64,000 nucleotides of DNA, taken from Micromonospora sp. M71_S20. Its GTDB lineage: Bacteria > Actinomycetota > Actinomycetes > Mycobacteriales > Micromonosporaceae. Both the position numbers and the translations under genes were made by a program. Positions within the stretch are counted from its first letter, which is position 1. The number at the start of each line of letters is the position of its first letter. Where the stretch lies: the NCBI RefSeq assembly GCF_003664255.1, contig NZ_RCCV01000005.1:186001-250000 (forward strand). The letters run 5' to 3'. This document shows positions 28,365-37,399 of the stretch, in pieces. Under the pieces are notes generated by a model, which worked only from the letters and a program-made list of their open reading frames with translations, was not told the origin of the DNA and did no database searches.

Positions 28365-30029
28365 TCAGGACTTGAACTCGGCGGTGGAGAACCGCTCGTC
28401 GGTGAGCGGGCTCGCCTTGACCCCGGTCACGTCCTTGCCGAACACGATCGCCGGCGGCGAGTGCGACACCGGGACACCGGGCAGGAAGTCCATGATGGCC
28501 TTGTTCAGGGCCTTGTACTTCTCGGTCCGGGCCGCCGCGTCAGCGGTGGTGTCGGCGTCCTGGAACTGGGCGAACAGAGCCGCGTTGTCAAAGCCCCACT
28601 CGTCCTTCTTCCGGTCGAACATGGTGCCGATGAAGTTGTACGCGTCGCCGTAGTCACCGGTCCAGCCGAGGAAGTGCAGGTCGTGCTTGGCGCCCGACGT
28701 GGTGGCGTTCAGGTAGTCCGGGCTCCACTTGAGCGGGATGGCCTGGACGTTGATGCCGACCGCCTTGAGGTCCGCCGAGAGCAGCTCGAAGATGTCCTTC
28801 GGGTTCGGCATGTACGGCCGGGTGACCTCGGTCGGGTAGTGGAACCGCAGGGTCAGGTTCGTCGCGCCGGCCTCGGCCAGCAGCGCCTTCGCCTTCGCCG
28901 GGTCGTAGTTGTACTTGGTGACGTCGCCGTTCCAGCCCTCGACGGTGTCCGGCATGAAGTTGTCGGCGACCTTGGCGCCCGGGGGCAGCTTCGAGTCGAC
29001 GAGAGCCTGCCGGTTCAGCGCGTGGGCGATGGCCTGGCGGACCTTCACGTCGGCGAGCTTCGGGTTCCCCTTCTGGTTGATGCCCAGGTAGAGGATGTTG
29101 AACGCCGGGCGGGTCAGAACGTTGAAGCCCTCGCCCTTCAGCGGCTCGACGTCGGCCGGGCCGACCAGGTCGTACCCCTGGATGTCGCCGGAGCGCAGCG
29201 CCTGCTTGCGCGCGTTCTCGTCCGAGATCGTCTTGTAGATGAGGGTCTTCAGCTTGGCCTTGGTGCCGGCGTAGTCCTCGTTGCGCTCGATGGTGAGCGT
29301 CTTGTTGGCGACGTCCCAGGACTTGAACTTGAACGGGCCGGTGCCGGTCGGGTGCGCCGTGGCGTAGGCCGGGTACTTGATGTCCTCGGCGGTGCCGCCC
29401 ACGTTGCTGGCGTCGTACTTCTCCAGCGCGGTCGGGCTGTGCATCGAGAACGAGGGCAGCATCAGCGCGGCCGGGATCTTGCTGGAGACCCGGGTGAAGG
29501 CCAGGTCGACGGTCGTGGCGTCCTTGGCGGTGCAGGACTTGAAGAGGCTCGGCGGCAGGTCCGCGCTCTCGTTCTTGGCGAAGCCGCCCATGACGTCCTG
29601 CCAGTACGGGGTCACGTCGGGGCTCTGCATGAGGCCCTTGGCGTTGTACCAGCGGTCGAAGTTCTTGCAGACCGCCTCGGCGTTGAATTCGGTGCCGTCG
29701 TGGAACTTCACGCCGGAGCGCAGCTTGAAGGTCCACGTGGTGCCGGCGGCGTCCGGGGTCCAGGTCTCGGCCAGGCCGGGGGTGACCTTGGTGCCACCCT
29801 CCTCCGGACGGACCAGCGTCTCGAAGACCTGACGCGCCACGCGCAGCGACTCACCGTCGCTGGCGAAGCTCGGGTCGAGCACCTTCGGGTCTCCGGCTAC
29901 GCCGAAGACGAGGGTGTCCTTCTTGCTACCGCCGGAACTGTCATCGCGGTCGCTCTCGGCGCAGCCTGCTACCGCGAGGGCCGCGACCGCGACGGCCGCG
30001 AGGGCGACCTTCGGCCTGGATGCACGCAT
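28365..30029 (-). CDS. dppA: peptide ABC transporter substrate-binding lipoprotein
   Basis: MRASRPKVALAAVAVAALAV is a lipoprotein signal ending in the lipobox LAVAGC (Cys23). The ~530-residue mature protein is an SBP family 5 member: LDPSFASDGESLRVARQVFE, the family signature WTFKLRSGVKFHDGTEFNAE, and PTGTGPFKFKSWDVANK. It captures di- or oligopeptides outside the membrane and hands them to DppBC. First gene of the operon, with a probable promoter upstream. Confidence 0.93.
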   Translation of the reverse strand: MRASRPKVALAAVAVAALAVAGCAESDRDDSSGGSKKDTLVFGVAGDPKVLDPSFASDGESLRVARQVFETLVRPEEGGTKVTPGLAETWTPDAAGTTWTFKLRSGVKFHDGTEFNAEAVCKNFDRWYNAKGLMQSPDVTPYWQDVMGGFAKNESADLPPSLFKSCTAKDATTVDLAFTRVSSKIPAALMLPSFSMHSPTALEKYDASNVGGTAEDIKYPAYATAHPTGTGPFKFKSWDVANKTLTIERNEDYAGTKAKLKTLIYKTISDENARKQALRSGDIQGYDLVGPADVEPLKGEGFNVLTRPAFNILYLGINQKGNPKLADVKVRQAIAHALNRQALVDSKLPPGAKVADNFMPDTVEGWNGDVTKYNYDPAKAKALLAEAGATNLTLRFHYPTEVTRPYMPNPKDIFELLSADLKAVGINVQAIPLKWSPDYLNATTSGAKHDLHFLGWTGDYGDAYNFIGTMFDRKKDEWGFDNAALFAQFQDADTTADAAARTEKYKALNKAIMDFLPGVPVSHSPPAIVFGKDVTGVKASPLTDERFSTAEFKS

Positions 30030-30067
30030 GGGTGCTTCACCTCGTCCTTGGGGTTACGGACAATCGT

Positions 30068-30099
30068 GGTGACAGGGGTCACCGATCGCCGTGACCTTA
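30068..30099 (-). promoter_or_regulatory. dppA promoter and operator candidate
   Basis: On the minus strand a -10-like TAAGGT (30099-30094) is followed at once by a 16-bp inverted repeat, GGTGAC-N4-GTCACC (30068-30083), which would cover the transcription start. Position and symmetry suggest a repressor operator. Confidence 0.4.
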
Positions 30100-30306
30100 G
30101 CCGCCGTTCGGACCGGCGGGAAACCGTCGTGGAACCGGTTGGTACCGGATCGTGTCTTAACCGATGCGCACCGCCTCAGCGGCAGTTCCGGACCGCCGAC
30201 AAAGGGGCGCTATGTCCGGGTTGACCGATGCCGATTTGTTACATCGATCGTCGCCCGCATCGCTGCGATGTCAGACCCCACAGTGGATCCGACAGTGTCC
30301 GTACGA
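30100..30306. other. intergenic stretch upstream of the dpp operon
   Basis: No gene is supported here. Frames are short, without codon bias. It holds only upstream promoter sequence of dppA. Confidence 0.5.
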
Positions 30307-30341
30307 CGATGGTCGGCACCCCGATCGGGTGCCGACCATCG
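30307..30341 (-). terminator. terminator downstream of recR
   Basis: A perfect 15-bp stem (CGATGGTCGGCACCC and complement) with a 5-nt loop lies 8 nt after the recR stop. Confidence 0.85.
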
Positions 30342-30349
30342 CGGAAACG

Positions 30350-30943
30350 TCAGACGGCGCGCCGGCCCTCGAAGGCGCGGCCGAGCGTGATCTCGTCGGC
30401 GTACTCCAGGTCGCCGCCGACCGGCAGGCCGCTCGCCAACCGGGTCACCGAGATGCCCATCGGCTTGACCATCAACGCCAGGTACGTCGCGGTCGCCTCG
30501 CCCTCGGTGTTCGGGTCCGTGGCCAGGATCAGCTCCCGCACGGTGCCGTCGCTGAGCCGGGCCATCAGCTCGCGGATGCGCAGGTTGTCCGGCCCGATCC
30601 CCTCCAGCGGATTGATCGCCCCGCCGAGCACGTGGTAACGGCCCCGGAACTCGCCGGTCCGCTCGATCGCGACCACGTCCTTCGGCTCCTCGACCACGCA
30701 GAGCACCTCGTCCGTGCGGCGCGGGTCGCGGCAGATCCGGCACCGGTCGGACTCGGCCACGTTGTAGCAACTGGTGCAGAACCGCACCAGCTCCTTGACC
30801 TTGCGCAACGCCCCGGCCAGCCGGTTGACGTCGGCCGGGTCGGCGGACAGGACGTGGAAGGCGATCCGCTGGGCGCTCTTCGGGCCCACGCCCGGCAGCC
30901 GCCCCAGCTCGTCGATCAGGTCCTGGATGGCACCCTCGTACAT
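30350..30943 (-). CDS. recR: recombination protein RecR
   Basis: The 197-residue protein has the helix-hairpin-helix [20 protein letters not shown] (~9-28), the zinc finger [16 protein letters not shown] (~56-71), and a Toprim domain with [19 protein letters not shown] and [18 protein letters not shown]. Full length. It works with RecF/RecO to load RecA on gapped DNA. It follows ybaB by 7 bases, as in most bacteria. Confidence 0.97.
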   Translation of the reverse strand: MYEGAIQDLIDELGRLPGVGPKSAQRIAFHVLSADPADVNRLAGALRKVKELVRFCTSCYNVAESDRCRICRDPRRTDEVLCVVEEPKDVVAIERTGEFRGRYHVLGGAINPLEGIGPDNLRIRELMARLSDGTVRELILATDPNTEGEATATYLALMVKPMGISVTRLASGLPVGGDLEYADEITLGRAFEGRRAV

Positions 30944-30950
30944 CTGCCGC

Positions 30951-31283
30951 TCAGAAACCGGGCAGGCCGAGGCCGCCCATGCCGCCGGTGACCGGGCCCA
31001 TCTTCTTCTCGGTCAGCTCCCGCGCCGCCTCGGCGGCGTTGTGCATGGCCGCGACGACGAGGTCCTCCAGGGTCTCCACGTCCTCCGGGTCCACCGCCTT
31101 CGGGTCGATCTTGATCGACTTCAGCTCGCCGGTGCCGGCGACGGTCGCGGTGACCAGGCCACCGCCGGCGGTGCCGGTCAGCTCCGCCTCGGCGAGCTCG
31201 GCCTGCGCCTTGGCGATCTGCTGCTGCATCTTCTGCGCCTGCTTCAGCATCTGCTGCATGTTCGGCTGTCCACCTGGGCGCAC
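30951..31283 (-). CDS. ybaB: YbaB/EbfC nucleoid-associated protein
   Basis: GTG 31283 ([20 protein letters not shown]) has AAGGAG upstream. The N-terminal coiled helix and the core [19 protein letters not shown], then [19 protein letters not shown], match the YbaB/EbfC family of small dimeric DNA-binding proteins. The C-terminus is Gly/Met-rich ([15 protein letters not shown]). It is normally placed between dnaX and recR; here a DUF2332 gene on the other strand lies between it and dnaX. Confidence 0.93.
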   Translation of the reverse strand: MRPGGQPNMQQMLKQAQKMQQQIAKAQAELAEAELTGTAGGGLVTATVAGTGELKSIKIDPKAVDPEDVETLEDLVVAAMHNAAEAARELTEKKMGPVTGGMGGLGLPGF

Positions 31284-31418
31284 GGATGGCTCCTTCTCGC
31301 ACTCGTCTGCTCGGCCGCCGCTCAGCCTATCCGCTGTGAGCGGACTCGCCCCGCCCGGTGCTTTGCTCCCGCCGGGTCCGGGCGCACGATCACGGGACCG
31401 ACCGGACGGAGGTGGCGG

Positions 31419-32492
31419 ATGCCCCGTGAACAGGCCGCGGCGGCCATGGAACGGCAGGCCCGGGCCTGCGCCGACATGGCCGCCGCCCTCTACGCCCACC
31501 TGCTGGCGCGCGCCGCCGGGGACGTGCGCGCCGGCGGCCCGTGCGCCACCGTCATCACGGGGTACGAGGACGCCGACCCCGACGCCCTCGTGTCGCTACG
31601 CCTGCTCGGCGGGGTGCACGCGCTGGTGCTCTCCGGCCGGGCGCCGGAGCTGGCCCGGTACTACCCCAGCGCGGGCGGGGCGTACCGGGCGGCGGACGCC
31701 CCCGCCTGCTGGGCCGCGTTCCGGGCGGTCGTCGAGGCCGAGCACGACACGCTGCGCGGCTGGCTGCGCCGGCCGCCCCAGACCAACGAGACCGGCCGGG
31801 CCAACCTGCTGCTGGCCGGCCTGCTGCACGCCGTCCACGAGGTGGGCGGGCTGCCGGTGCGCCTCGTCGAGCTGGGCGCGAGCGCCGGGCTGAACCTGCG
31901 CGCCGACCGGTTCCGCGTCGAGGCCGCCGGCTTCGCCTGGGGGCCGGCCGACTCCCCCGTACGGCTGCCGGACGCCTGGCGGGGCGGGGCGCCCGACTGG
32001 CTGCGGGAAGCCGCCGGGGCGCACCCCGAGCTGACCGTCGTGGAGCGGCTCGGCTGCGACGTCACCCCGATCGACCCGGGCGACCCCGACGGCGCGCTCG
32101 CGCTGCGGGCGTACCTCTGGCCGGAGCACACCGCCCGCGCGGCCCGGCTGGCCGGCGCGCTGGAGCTGGCCGGGCGGCTGCCGGCCCGGGTCGTCGCGGC
32201 GGGGGCGGCGGACTTCCTCGCCGGGATCACCCCGCGCCCCGGCACGCTGACGGTGGTGTGGCACTCGGTGATGCGGCAGTACGTCCCGGCCGAGGAGTGG
32301 GCGCGGGTCACCGCCGAGCTGGACCGGCTGGCCGCCGCCGGCAGCGCCGACGCGCCGGTCGCCCACGTGTCCTTCGAGCCGCACCCGCGCGAGGCCCGCG
32401 ACGACTTCCAGCTCCGCGCCCGGCTCGGCACCGGCCCGGAACGCCTGCTGGCGGAGGCACACCCCCACGGCCTCCCGGCCTGGCCCGCCTGA
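31419..32492 (+). CDS. DUF2332 family protein
   Basis: ATG 31419 has GGAGG 7 nt upstream. The 357-residue protein carries DUF2332 hallmarks: [40 protein letters not shown] (a glycine-rich motif resembling an S-adenosylmethionine-binding loop), [14 protein letters not shown] and [13 protein letters not shown]. The family is common in actinobacteria and has no established function; a methyltransferase-like fold is plausible. It is inserted on the opposite strand inside the usual dnaX-ybaB-recR order. Confidence 0.85.
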   Translation: MPREQAAAAMERQARACADMAAALYAHLLARAAGDVRAGGPCATVITGYEDADPDALVSLRLLGGVHALVLSGRAPELARYYPSAGGAYRAADAPACWAAFRAVVEAEHDTLRGWLRRPPQTNETGRANLLLAGLLHAVHEVGGLPVRLVELGASAGLNLRADRFRVEAAGFAWGPADSPVRLPDAWRGGAPDWLREAAGAHPELTVVERLGCDVTPIDPGDPDGALALRAYLWPEHTARAARLAGALELAGRLPARVVAAGAADFLAGITPRPGTLTVVWHSVMRQYVPAEEWARVTAELDRLAAAGSADAPVAHVSFEPHPREARDDFQLRARLGTGPERLLAEAHPHGLPAWPA

Positions 32493-32526
32493 CCCCTCCT
32501 GCCCGGCGGGGCGCACCCCCCGTGGA

Positions 32527-32574
32527 GATCTTGGTGCGGAAGCGCCCCCGGAGGGGCCGTCTCCTACCAAGATC
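32527..32574. terminator. branched hairpin between convergent DUF2332 and dnaX genes
   Basis: Outer arms GATCTTGGT / ACCAAGATC (9 bp) enclose a GC-rich inner hairpin around CCCCCGGAGGGG. Probably a bidirectional terminator. Confidence 0.55.
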
Positions 32575-32586
32575 CGCCGCAGCGGG

Positions 32587-35409
32587 TCAGCGGGCGTCCA
32601 CCTCGTCGATCTTCTCGGCGCCGAAGGCCTCGCGCAGCAGCCGTACCGCCTGTTCCTCGCTGGACTCCCGCGCGGTCTGCTCGTCGATGACCTCGTCCAG
32701 CGGCTCGTCGCCCGGGTCGAAGCCCTCGAAGTTCGGGGCCGCCGGCCGGGCGCCGCCGGGGCGTCCCCCGCCGCCGCGCACCGGGCCGTCGAAGTCCGGG
32801 TCGTACGGCGGCTCGCCGGCCCAGTCGGCGTCCGCGGTCTTCCGGACCGGCTGGCCGGTACGCGGGCCGCGTCCCGCCGCAGCGGCCCGTGCCGCCGCGA
32901 TCGCGCTGCTCACCGGGGGGCCGGCGGGCGCGGCCTGCTGCGGCGCCCCCGACGGTCCGGCCGGCTTCGGTACGGCGGGCGTGGCGGTCGCCGACGCCGT
33001 GGCGGCGCTCGCCGGCCGGGTGGTCGACGCCGCGCCGGGCAGGCCGGTCGCCGTCGGGGCGGCTGCCGTGCCGCCGGTCGACGTGACGGCCGACGTGCCG
33101 CCCGGCCGAGCCGGCTCCGGCCAGTCGTCGCCGCCCCCGGCCGCGCCACCCGGGCGGGCCGGTTCCGGCCAGTCCTCGGCGCTCCCGGCCGCGCCACCCG
33201 GGCGGGCCGGCTCGGGCCAGTCCTCGGCCGCGTCGGCGGCGGGAGCACCGCCGAGCCCCGACGCGCCAGCGCCGGAGGCGGGCCGGGTCGCCCCGACCTG
33301 GTCGGCAGCGGCACCACCCGCACCACCCGCGCCACTCGCGCCACCAGGCCCGCCGACCGCGACACTGAGGCCATCCGGACCGGCCAGTCCGTTCGGGCCG
33401 GCCAGGCCGCTCGGGCCACTCGGGCCGGCCGCGCTATTCGGGCCGCTCGGGCTACTCACGCCGCTCGGGCCGTTCGGACCACTCACGCCGCCTGGGCCGC
33501 TCGGGCCGCCGGAGGGGCCGGCACCGGACGGGCTGCCGGTACCGCTTCGGTCCTGGTTGGCGGGGGCTGCCGGCGGCGGGGACGCCGGGCGGGCCGGCGC
33601 GGCGGGACGGGACGAGCCACCGAGTGACGCGCCACCCCGCTCGCCGGCCACCTCGCAGCGGATCTGCCAGCGGCCGCCGAACTCCTCGTACAGCACCTCG
33701 GCCAGCACCGACGTGTGGTTGCCCATCATCTGTGCGAGCACCGGCGACTTGACGGTCAGCACCAGGGTGTCGCCGTCCACGTCGCGGACCACCGCGTCGC
33801 GCATCAGCGCGGCGGCCGGCTTCTTGATCCGGTTGACCTTCGCCACGATGTCCGGCCACACCCGGCGCACCGCGACGGCGTCCAGGTTGCCCGTCGCAGC
33901 CGCGCCGGGGCGGGGCGGGGCGGGGGTCGCCGGGTCGGGCATCACCGCCGAGGGCGGCACCTGGCGACGGGCGGGAGCATCGGCGGGCGGGCCACCGGCG
34001 GGCGCACCCACCGGTTCGGCGGCGCCCGGGGCGGCCTCCGCCGCCCGGGAACCGTTGGCAGCCGGGGAACCGGCGGCGGCCAGAGCCGCGGCACGGGCAG
34101 CCGCGGCACCGGACGGAGCGCCGGCAGCCGCCGGCGGGCCGGCGGGCTCCGGGTCAGTCGCGGTCGTGGCGGGGGCGGGCTCGGGGCGTACGGGAGGAGG
34201 GGCGGCGACCGGCGCGGGGCCGGCGGCGGCCGGCGGCGCGTCGGTGCCGGCGAGGGTGAGCCGGCGCTCCATGCGTTCGAGGCGCTGGAGCAGACCGCCG
34301 GTGCTGTCGTCGGCCCCGGGCAGCAGCATCCGGGCGCAGATCAGCTCCAGCAGCAGCCGGGGCGCGGTGGTGCCGCGCATCTCCACCAGGCCGTTGTGCA
34401 CGATGTCGGCGCAGCGGGACAGTGTGGCCGGGCCGAGCCGCTGGGCCTGGGCGGCCATCCGCTCGATCTGGTCGGCCGGGCCGTCGATCAGGCCCTTGGC
34501 GGCGGCGTCCGGCACCTGCTGGAGCACGATCAGGTCGCGCAGCCGCTCCAGCAGGTCGGAGGCGAACCGGCGCGCGTCGTGCCCGGCCTCGGCGACCCGG
34601 TCGACGGTCGCGTACGCCGTCGCGCCGTCCCCGGCCGCCAGCGCGTCGCACATCTCGTCGATGAGGGCGGCGTCGGTCACGCCGAGCAGGGCGGCGGCCC
34701 GGGAGTAGGTGACCCCCTCCGGCCCCGCCCCGGCGATGAGCTGGTCGAGCACGGAGAGGCTGTCCCGGGCGCTGCCGCCGCCGGCGCGCACCACCAGCGG
34801 GAAGACCGCCGGCTCGACGGCGACGCCCTCGGCCTCGCAGAGCTGCTCCAGGTAGGGCCGGAGCACCTTCGGCGGGATCAGCCGGAACGGGTAGTGGTGG
34901 GTCCGCGACTTGATCGTGCCGAGGACCTTCTCCGGTTCGGTGGTCGCGAAGATGAACTTGACGTACTCCGGCGGCTCCTCGACCAGCTTGAGCAGGGCGT
35001 TGAAGCCGGCCGACGAGACCATGTGCGCCTCGTCGATGACGTAGATCTTGAAGCGGCTCTTGGCCGGCGCGAAGATCGCCTTCTCGCGCAGCTCGCGGGC
35101 GTCGTCGACGCCACCGTGGCTGGCCGCGTCGATCTCCAGCACGTCGATCGAGCCGCCGTCGGTGGCCAGCTCGCGGCACGAGTCGCACTGCCCGCACGGC
35201 TCCGGGGTGGGGCCCTGCTCGCAGTTGAGCGAGCGGGCCAGGATCCGGGCGCTGGAGGTCTTGCCGCAGCCGCGTGGGCCGGAGAAGAGGTAGGCATGGT
35301 TGAGCCGCCCGCTGCGCAGCGCCTGCGACAGCGGCTCGGTGACGTGCTCCTGCCCGATGACCTCGGCGAAGGTACGCGGCCGGTACTTGCGGTAGAGCGC
35401 CAGTGCCAC
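32587..35409 (-). CDS. dnaX: DNA polymerase III subunit gamma/tau
   Basis: GTG 35409 has GGAGG 8 nt upstream. Walker A is LFSGPRGCGKTSS (~41-53), four cysteines of the zinc module lie in LNCEQGPTPEPCGQCDSCRE, Walker B is VIDEAHM, and sensor 1 lies around FIFATTEPEKV. Domain III and the tau region follow. The 940-residue protein is long because of a ~350-residue low-complexity Pro/Ala/Gly linker that includes a collagen-like stretch (Gly-Pro-Ser triplets, about 33360-33530) and three copies of a 16-residue repeat built on EDWPEPARPGG. It is the clamp-loader ATPase. No obvious slippery A-run for a short gamma form was noticed. Confidence 0.95.
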   Translation of the reverse strand: MALALYRKYRPRTFAEVIGQEHVTEPLSQALRSGRLNHAYLFSGPRGCGKTSSARILARSLNCEQGPTPEPCGQCDSCRELATDGGSIDVLEIDAASHGGVDDARELREKAIFAPAKSRFKIYVIDEAHMVSSAGFNALLKLVEEPPEYVKFIFATTEPEKVLGTIKSRTHHYPFRLIPPKVLRPYLEQLCEAEGVAVEPAVFPLVVRAGGGSARDSLSVLDQLIAGAGPEGVTYSRAAALLGVTDAALIDEMCDALAAGDGATAYATVDRVAEAGHDARRFASDLLERLRDLIVLQQVPDAAAKGLIDGPADQIERMAAQAQRLGPATLSRCADIVHNGLVEMRGTTAPRLLLELICARMLLPGADDSTGGLLQRLERMERRLTLAGTDAPPAAAGPAPVAAPPPVRPEPAPATTATDPEPAGPPAAAGAPSGAAAARAAALAAAGSPAANGSRAAEAAPGAAEPVGAPAGGPPADAPARRQVPPSAVMPDPATPAPPRPGAAATGNLDAVAVRRVWPDIVAKVNRIKKPAAALMRDAVVRDVDGDTLVLTVKSPVLAQMMGNHTSVLAEVLYEEFGGRWQIRCEVAGERGGASLGGSSRPAAPARPASPPPAAPANQDRSGTGSPSGAGPSGGPSGPGGVSGPNGPSGVSSPSGPNSAAGPSGPSGLAGPNGLAGPDGLSVAVGGPGGASGAGGAGGAAADQVGATRPASGAGASGLGGAPAADAAEDWPEPARPGGAAGSAEDWPEPARPGGAAGGGDDWPEPARPGGTSAVTSTGGTAAAPTATGLPGAASTTRPASAATASATATPAVPKPAGPSGAPQQAAPAGPPVSSAIAAARAAAAGRGPRTGQPVRKTADADWAGEPPYDPDFDGPVRGGGGRPGGARPAAPNFEGFDPGDEPLDEVIDEQTARESSEEQAVRLLREAFGAEKIDEVDAR
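33098..33241 (-). repeat. 48-bp tandem repeat inside dnaX, three copies
   Basis: Units 33098-33145, 33146-33193 and 33194-33241 encode the 16-residue repeat centred on DWPEPARPGG. The second and third are almost identical, so the array is probably young and variable. Confidence 0.8.
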
Positions 35410-35514
35410 TCGTCCCGCCTCCTCTCGACCGAGCCATTCTGCGCCGGTCGGGCGCGGGTGACCACCCACCACCCCGTGACCTGACCCGCAGGGACGTTAC
35501 CGGGCCCCGGAGAC

Positions 35515-35606
35515 AAAAAGGCCTCCCGTGCACCCGGCAGAGCCCGCTTATCCTTGCTGCCTTCCGGCCCTGGGGAGGTTCACGAGATACCGCCGCACGG
35601 GAGGTA
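35515..35606 (-). ncRNA. ffs: signal recognition particle RNA, small bacterial type
   Basis: On the minus strand the RNA folds as one long hairpin: CCTCCCGTGC pairs with GCACGGGAGG at the ends, and the apical part has the conserved SRP core CCGGAAGGCAGCA with the GGAAG-type tetraloop region. A U-run follows directly. It binds Ffh for co-translational membrane targeting. It lies just upstream of dnaX on the same strand, its common place in actinobacteria. Confidence 0.9.
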
Positions 35607-35688
35607 CCGCCAACCCTACCCGACGCCGCGTCGATCTTCAGGGGGTGGTGGGGTGGCCCACCCGCCGGGGACCTGTATCCTCGTCTGC

Positions 35689-35773
35689 GGAGGATTCGCC
35701 TAGAGGCCTAGGGCGCACGCTTGGAAAGCGTGTTGGGTTAACACCCTCACGAGTTCGAATCTCGTATCCTCCG
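35689..35773 (+). tRNA. tRNA-Ser(GGA)
   Basis: An 85-nt cloverleaf with acceptor GGAGGAT/ATCCTCC, anticodon loop TTGGAAA (anticodon GGA) closed by CACGC/GCGTG, a long type II variable arm (TTGGGTTAACACCC) and T-loop GTTCGAATC. CCA is not encoded. Divergent from the SRP RNA. Confidence 0.95.
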
Positions 35774-35793
35774 CTCGCTGAGCAGCACGAACG

Positions 35794-35825
35794 CGAGGGC
35801 CGACCCCATCGGGGGACGGCCCTCG
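35794..35825 (+). terminator. terminator of tRNA-Ser(GGA)
   Basis: Stem CGAGGGCCG / CGGCCCTCG with an inner CCCC/GGGG pairing, 20 nt after the tRNA. Confidence 0.7.
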
Positions 35826-36011
35826 TACCGTTTCTGCGCTCATCCTCGTCGCGTTCGCTCCCGCCGACGCTCTCGCACGGGCGTGATCCCCACCGCACGT
35901 CGATCGCCCGGCGGGTCCCGGACCCTACGCTGACAGCCGCAACCGGCAGCGAGACAACCGGACGGCGGCGACCTGCGGGCGACGACCGGCCCGGGGAGAG
36001 CGCAGACACGA

Positions 36012-36812
36012 GTGAACGCAATGCTGAACGTCGCCGAAGGGCTGGCCGTGCTGGCCGCCGGGGTCGCGGCGGGCGCCATCAACGCGGTGGTGGGCTCGGG
36101 CACGTTGGTGACCTTCCCGGTCCTGCTCTCCCTCGGCTATCCGCCGGTGGTGGCGAACGTGTCGAACACCGTCGGGCTGGTGCCAGGGTCGTTCTCCGCG
36201 GCGTACGCCTATCGCCGGGAGCTGGCCGGGCACGGTGGCCTGCTGGCCCGCCTGGGCGTCGCCGCCGTGCTCGGCGGGGTCACCGGCGGCGTACTGCTGC
36301 TGCTCCTGCCGCCCGGCGCGTTCCGGGCCATCGTGCCGGCGCTGATCGTCCTGGCGTTGGTGCTCGTGGTGGTGCAGCCGCGACTGGCGCGGGCGTTGGC
36401 CCGCCGGCGGCCGGTCGCGGACGACGCGGGCGCGTCGTCGGCCGGCGGTCAGGCGGTACGGCGGGTGGGGCCGCTGCTGCTGCTCGGCGTCTTCGGCACC
36501 GGGGTGTACGGCGGCTACTTCGGCGCGGCCCAGGGAGTGCTGCTGCTGGGGCTGCTCGGGGTGCTGCTCTCCACCGACCTGCGCTGGGTCAACGGGGTGA
36601 AGAACGTGCTCGCCGGCCTGGTGAACGGGGTCGCGGCGGTCCTGTTCGTCATGGTGGGGAACGTGGCATGGCAGCCGGCGCTGCTGATCGCGGTGGGTTC
36701 GGTGGTGGGGGGCCTGGCCGGCGGCCGGTGGGGACGCCGGCTCCCGCCGGTGGCGCTGCGCGCCATCATCGTGGTCGTCGGGCTCGCCGCCCTGGTCAAC
36801 CTGCTGCTCTGA
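36012..36812 (+). CDS. TSUP (TauE/SafE) family permease
   Basis: The 266-residue protein starts at GTG 36012 (or ATG 36021) and has about 8 hydrophobic segments. The family's repeated core is visible: GAINAVVGSGTLVTFPVLLS (residues ~21-40), PPVVANVSNTVGLVPGSFSA, and in the second half GVYGGYFGAAQGVLLLGLLG with LRWVNGVKNVLAGLVNGVAA. TSUP members export or import sulfite, sulfonates or sulfoacetate; the substrate here cannot be told. No neighbouring sulfur genes. Confidence 0.88.
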   Translation: MNAMLNVAEGLAVLAAGVAAGAINAVVGSGTLVTFPVLLSLGYPPVVANVSNTVGLVPGSFSAAYAYRRELAGHGGLLARLGVAAVLGGVTGGVLLLLLPPGAFRAIVPALIVLALVLVVVQPRLARALARRRPVADDAGASSAGGQAVRRVGPLLLLGVFGTGVYGGYFGAAQGVLLLGLLGVLLSTDLRWVNGVKNVLAGLVNGVAAVLFVMVGNVAWQPALLIAVGSVVGGLAGGRWGRRLPPVALRAIIVVVGLAALVNLLL

Positions 36813-37036
36813 CCGCCGGACGGAGCGCAGGCTCGGCCATGGCGAAGCCGGGAGGCGGGTAGGCGCGACGCAGCGGGTGGTCATCGGCGCGGGCGGACCA
36901 GGAGAGGAAGCGGCCGGCGAGCTGGGCCTGGCTCACGCCGGGGCGCGGCGAGCTGTTCGGGGCGGCCTCGACCTGGAGGGTCGCCAGGTGGACGGCGAGC
37001 GCGCCGCGGTCGTGGCGGTACTCGCGAGCAGCGGCA
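36796..37036 (-). pseudogene. remnant coding fragment, unknown protein
   Basis: The minus-strand frame AAAREYRHDRGALAVHLATL, then QVEAAPNSSPRPGVSQAQLA, has the strong C/G third positions of real genes here but no start codon with a ribosome-binding site. Its 5' side runs into the long hairpin at 37052-37122. It reads as the 3' end of a gene whose front is missing. Family not recognised. Its tail overlaps the TSUP stop codon. Confidence 0.35.
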
Positions 37037-37051
37037 GAGGCGCCTCCGGTG

Positions 37052-37122
37052 CGGGGCGCGAGTGGAACACCATGGTTGTCTCCCGGCGTGGGATACACCC
37101 GTGGTGTTCCACTCGCGCCCCG
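37052..37122. repeat. 71-nt near-perfect inverted repeat
   Basis: Perfect 21-bp arms (37052-37072 and 37102-37122; core GGGGCGCGAGTGGAACACCA) continue inward as GGTTGTCTCCC / GGGATACACCC with two mismatches, leaving a 5-nt loop. It resembles an intergenic REP-like or small transposable hairpin rather than a plain terminator. Confidence 0.75.
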
Positions 37123-37353
37123 TCCGCCCGACGGCCGCGCCTGCCGGGTGCGGCCCGGACGCCGGCCACGCCCGGCGGGTGCGGCCCGGAGGCCGGCCCG
37201 CTCCGGCCGTCGCGCCGGGTGCTGCGCCTTGGCTCCGCGCCCTTCGGGCGAAGGGCGCAGGTCGCCCCGGAACGGGCCGACAGCGCAAATCGCGGGGCGG
37301 TGCCGGCAGGGGACGATTCGGTACGGTGCGGAGGGCGGCGGAGGTGGCATTCG
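37123..37353. other. gene-free stretch before the 37400 gene
   Basis: GC-rich sequence with small inverted GGCCGG/GGGTGCGGCC repeats (two near-copies of CGGGTGCGGCCCGGA around 37147 and 37178). No credible gene. Confidence 0.4.
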
Positions 37354-37385
37354 TCGTACACATGTTCCATCCACAGGCTGTGGAC
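37354..37385 (-). promoter_or_regulatory. 32-bp intergenic element, copy B
   Basis: Reverse complement of copy A at 11100-11131 with one mismatch. It ends 14 bases before the ATG at 37400, so it overlaps the likely promoter or ribosome-binding region of that gene. Confidence 0.5.
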
Positions 37386-37399
37386 GGCGGAGGGCTCCC

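Noticed and set aside
33300..33540. Possible CRISPR or surface-protein repeat array
   Set aside because: The repeats are in frame within dnaX and have no spacers.
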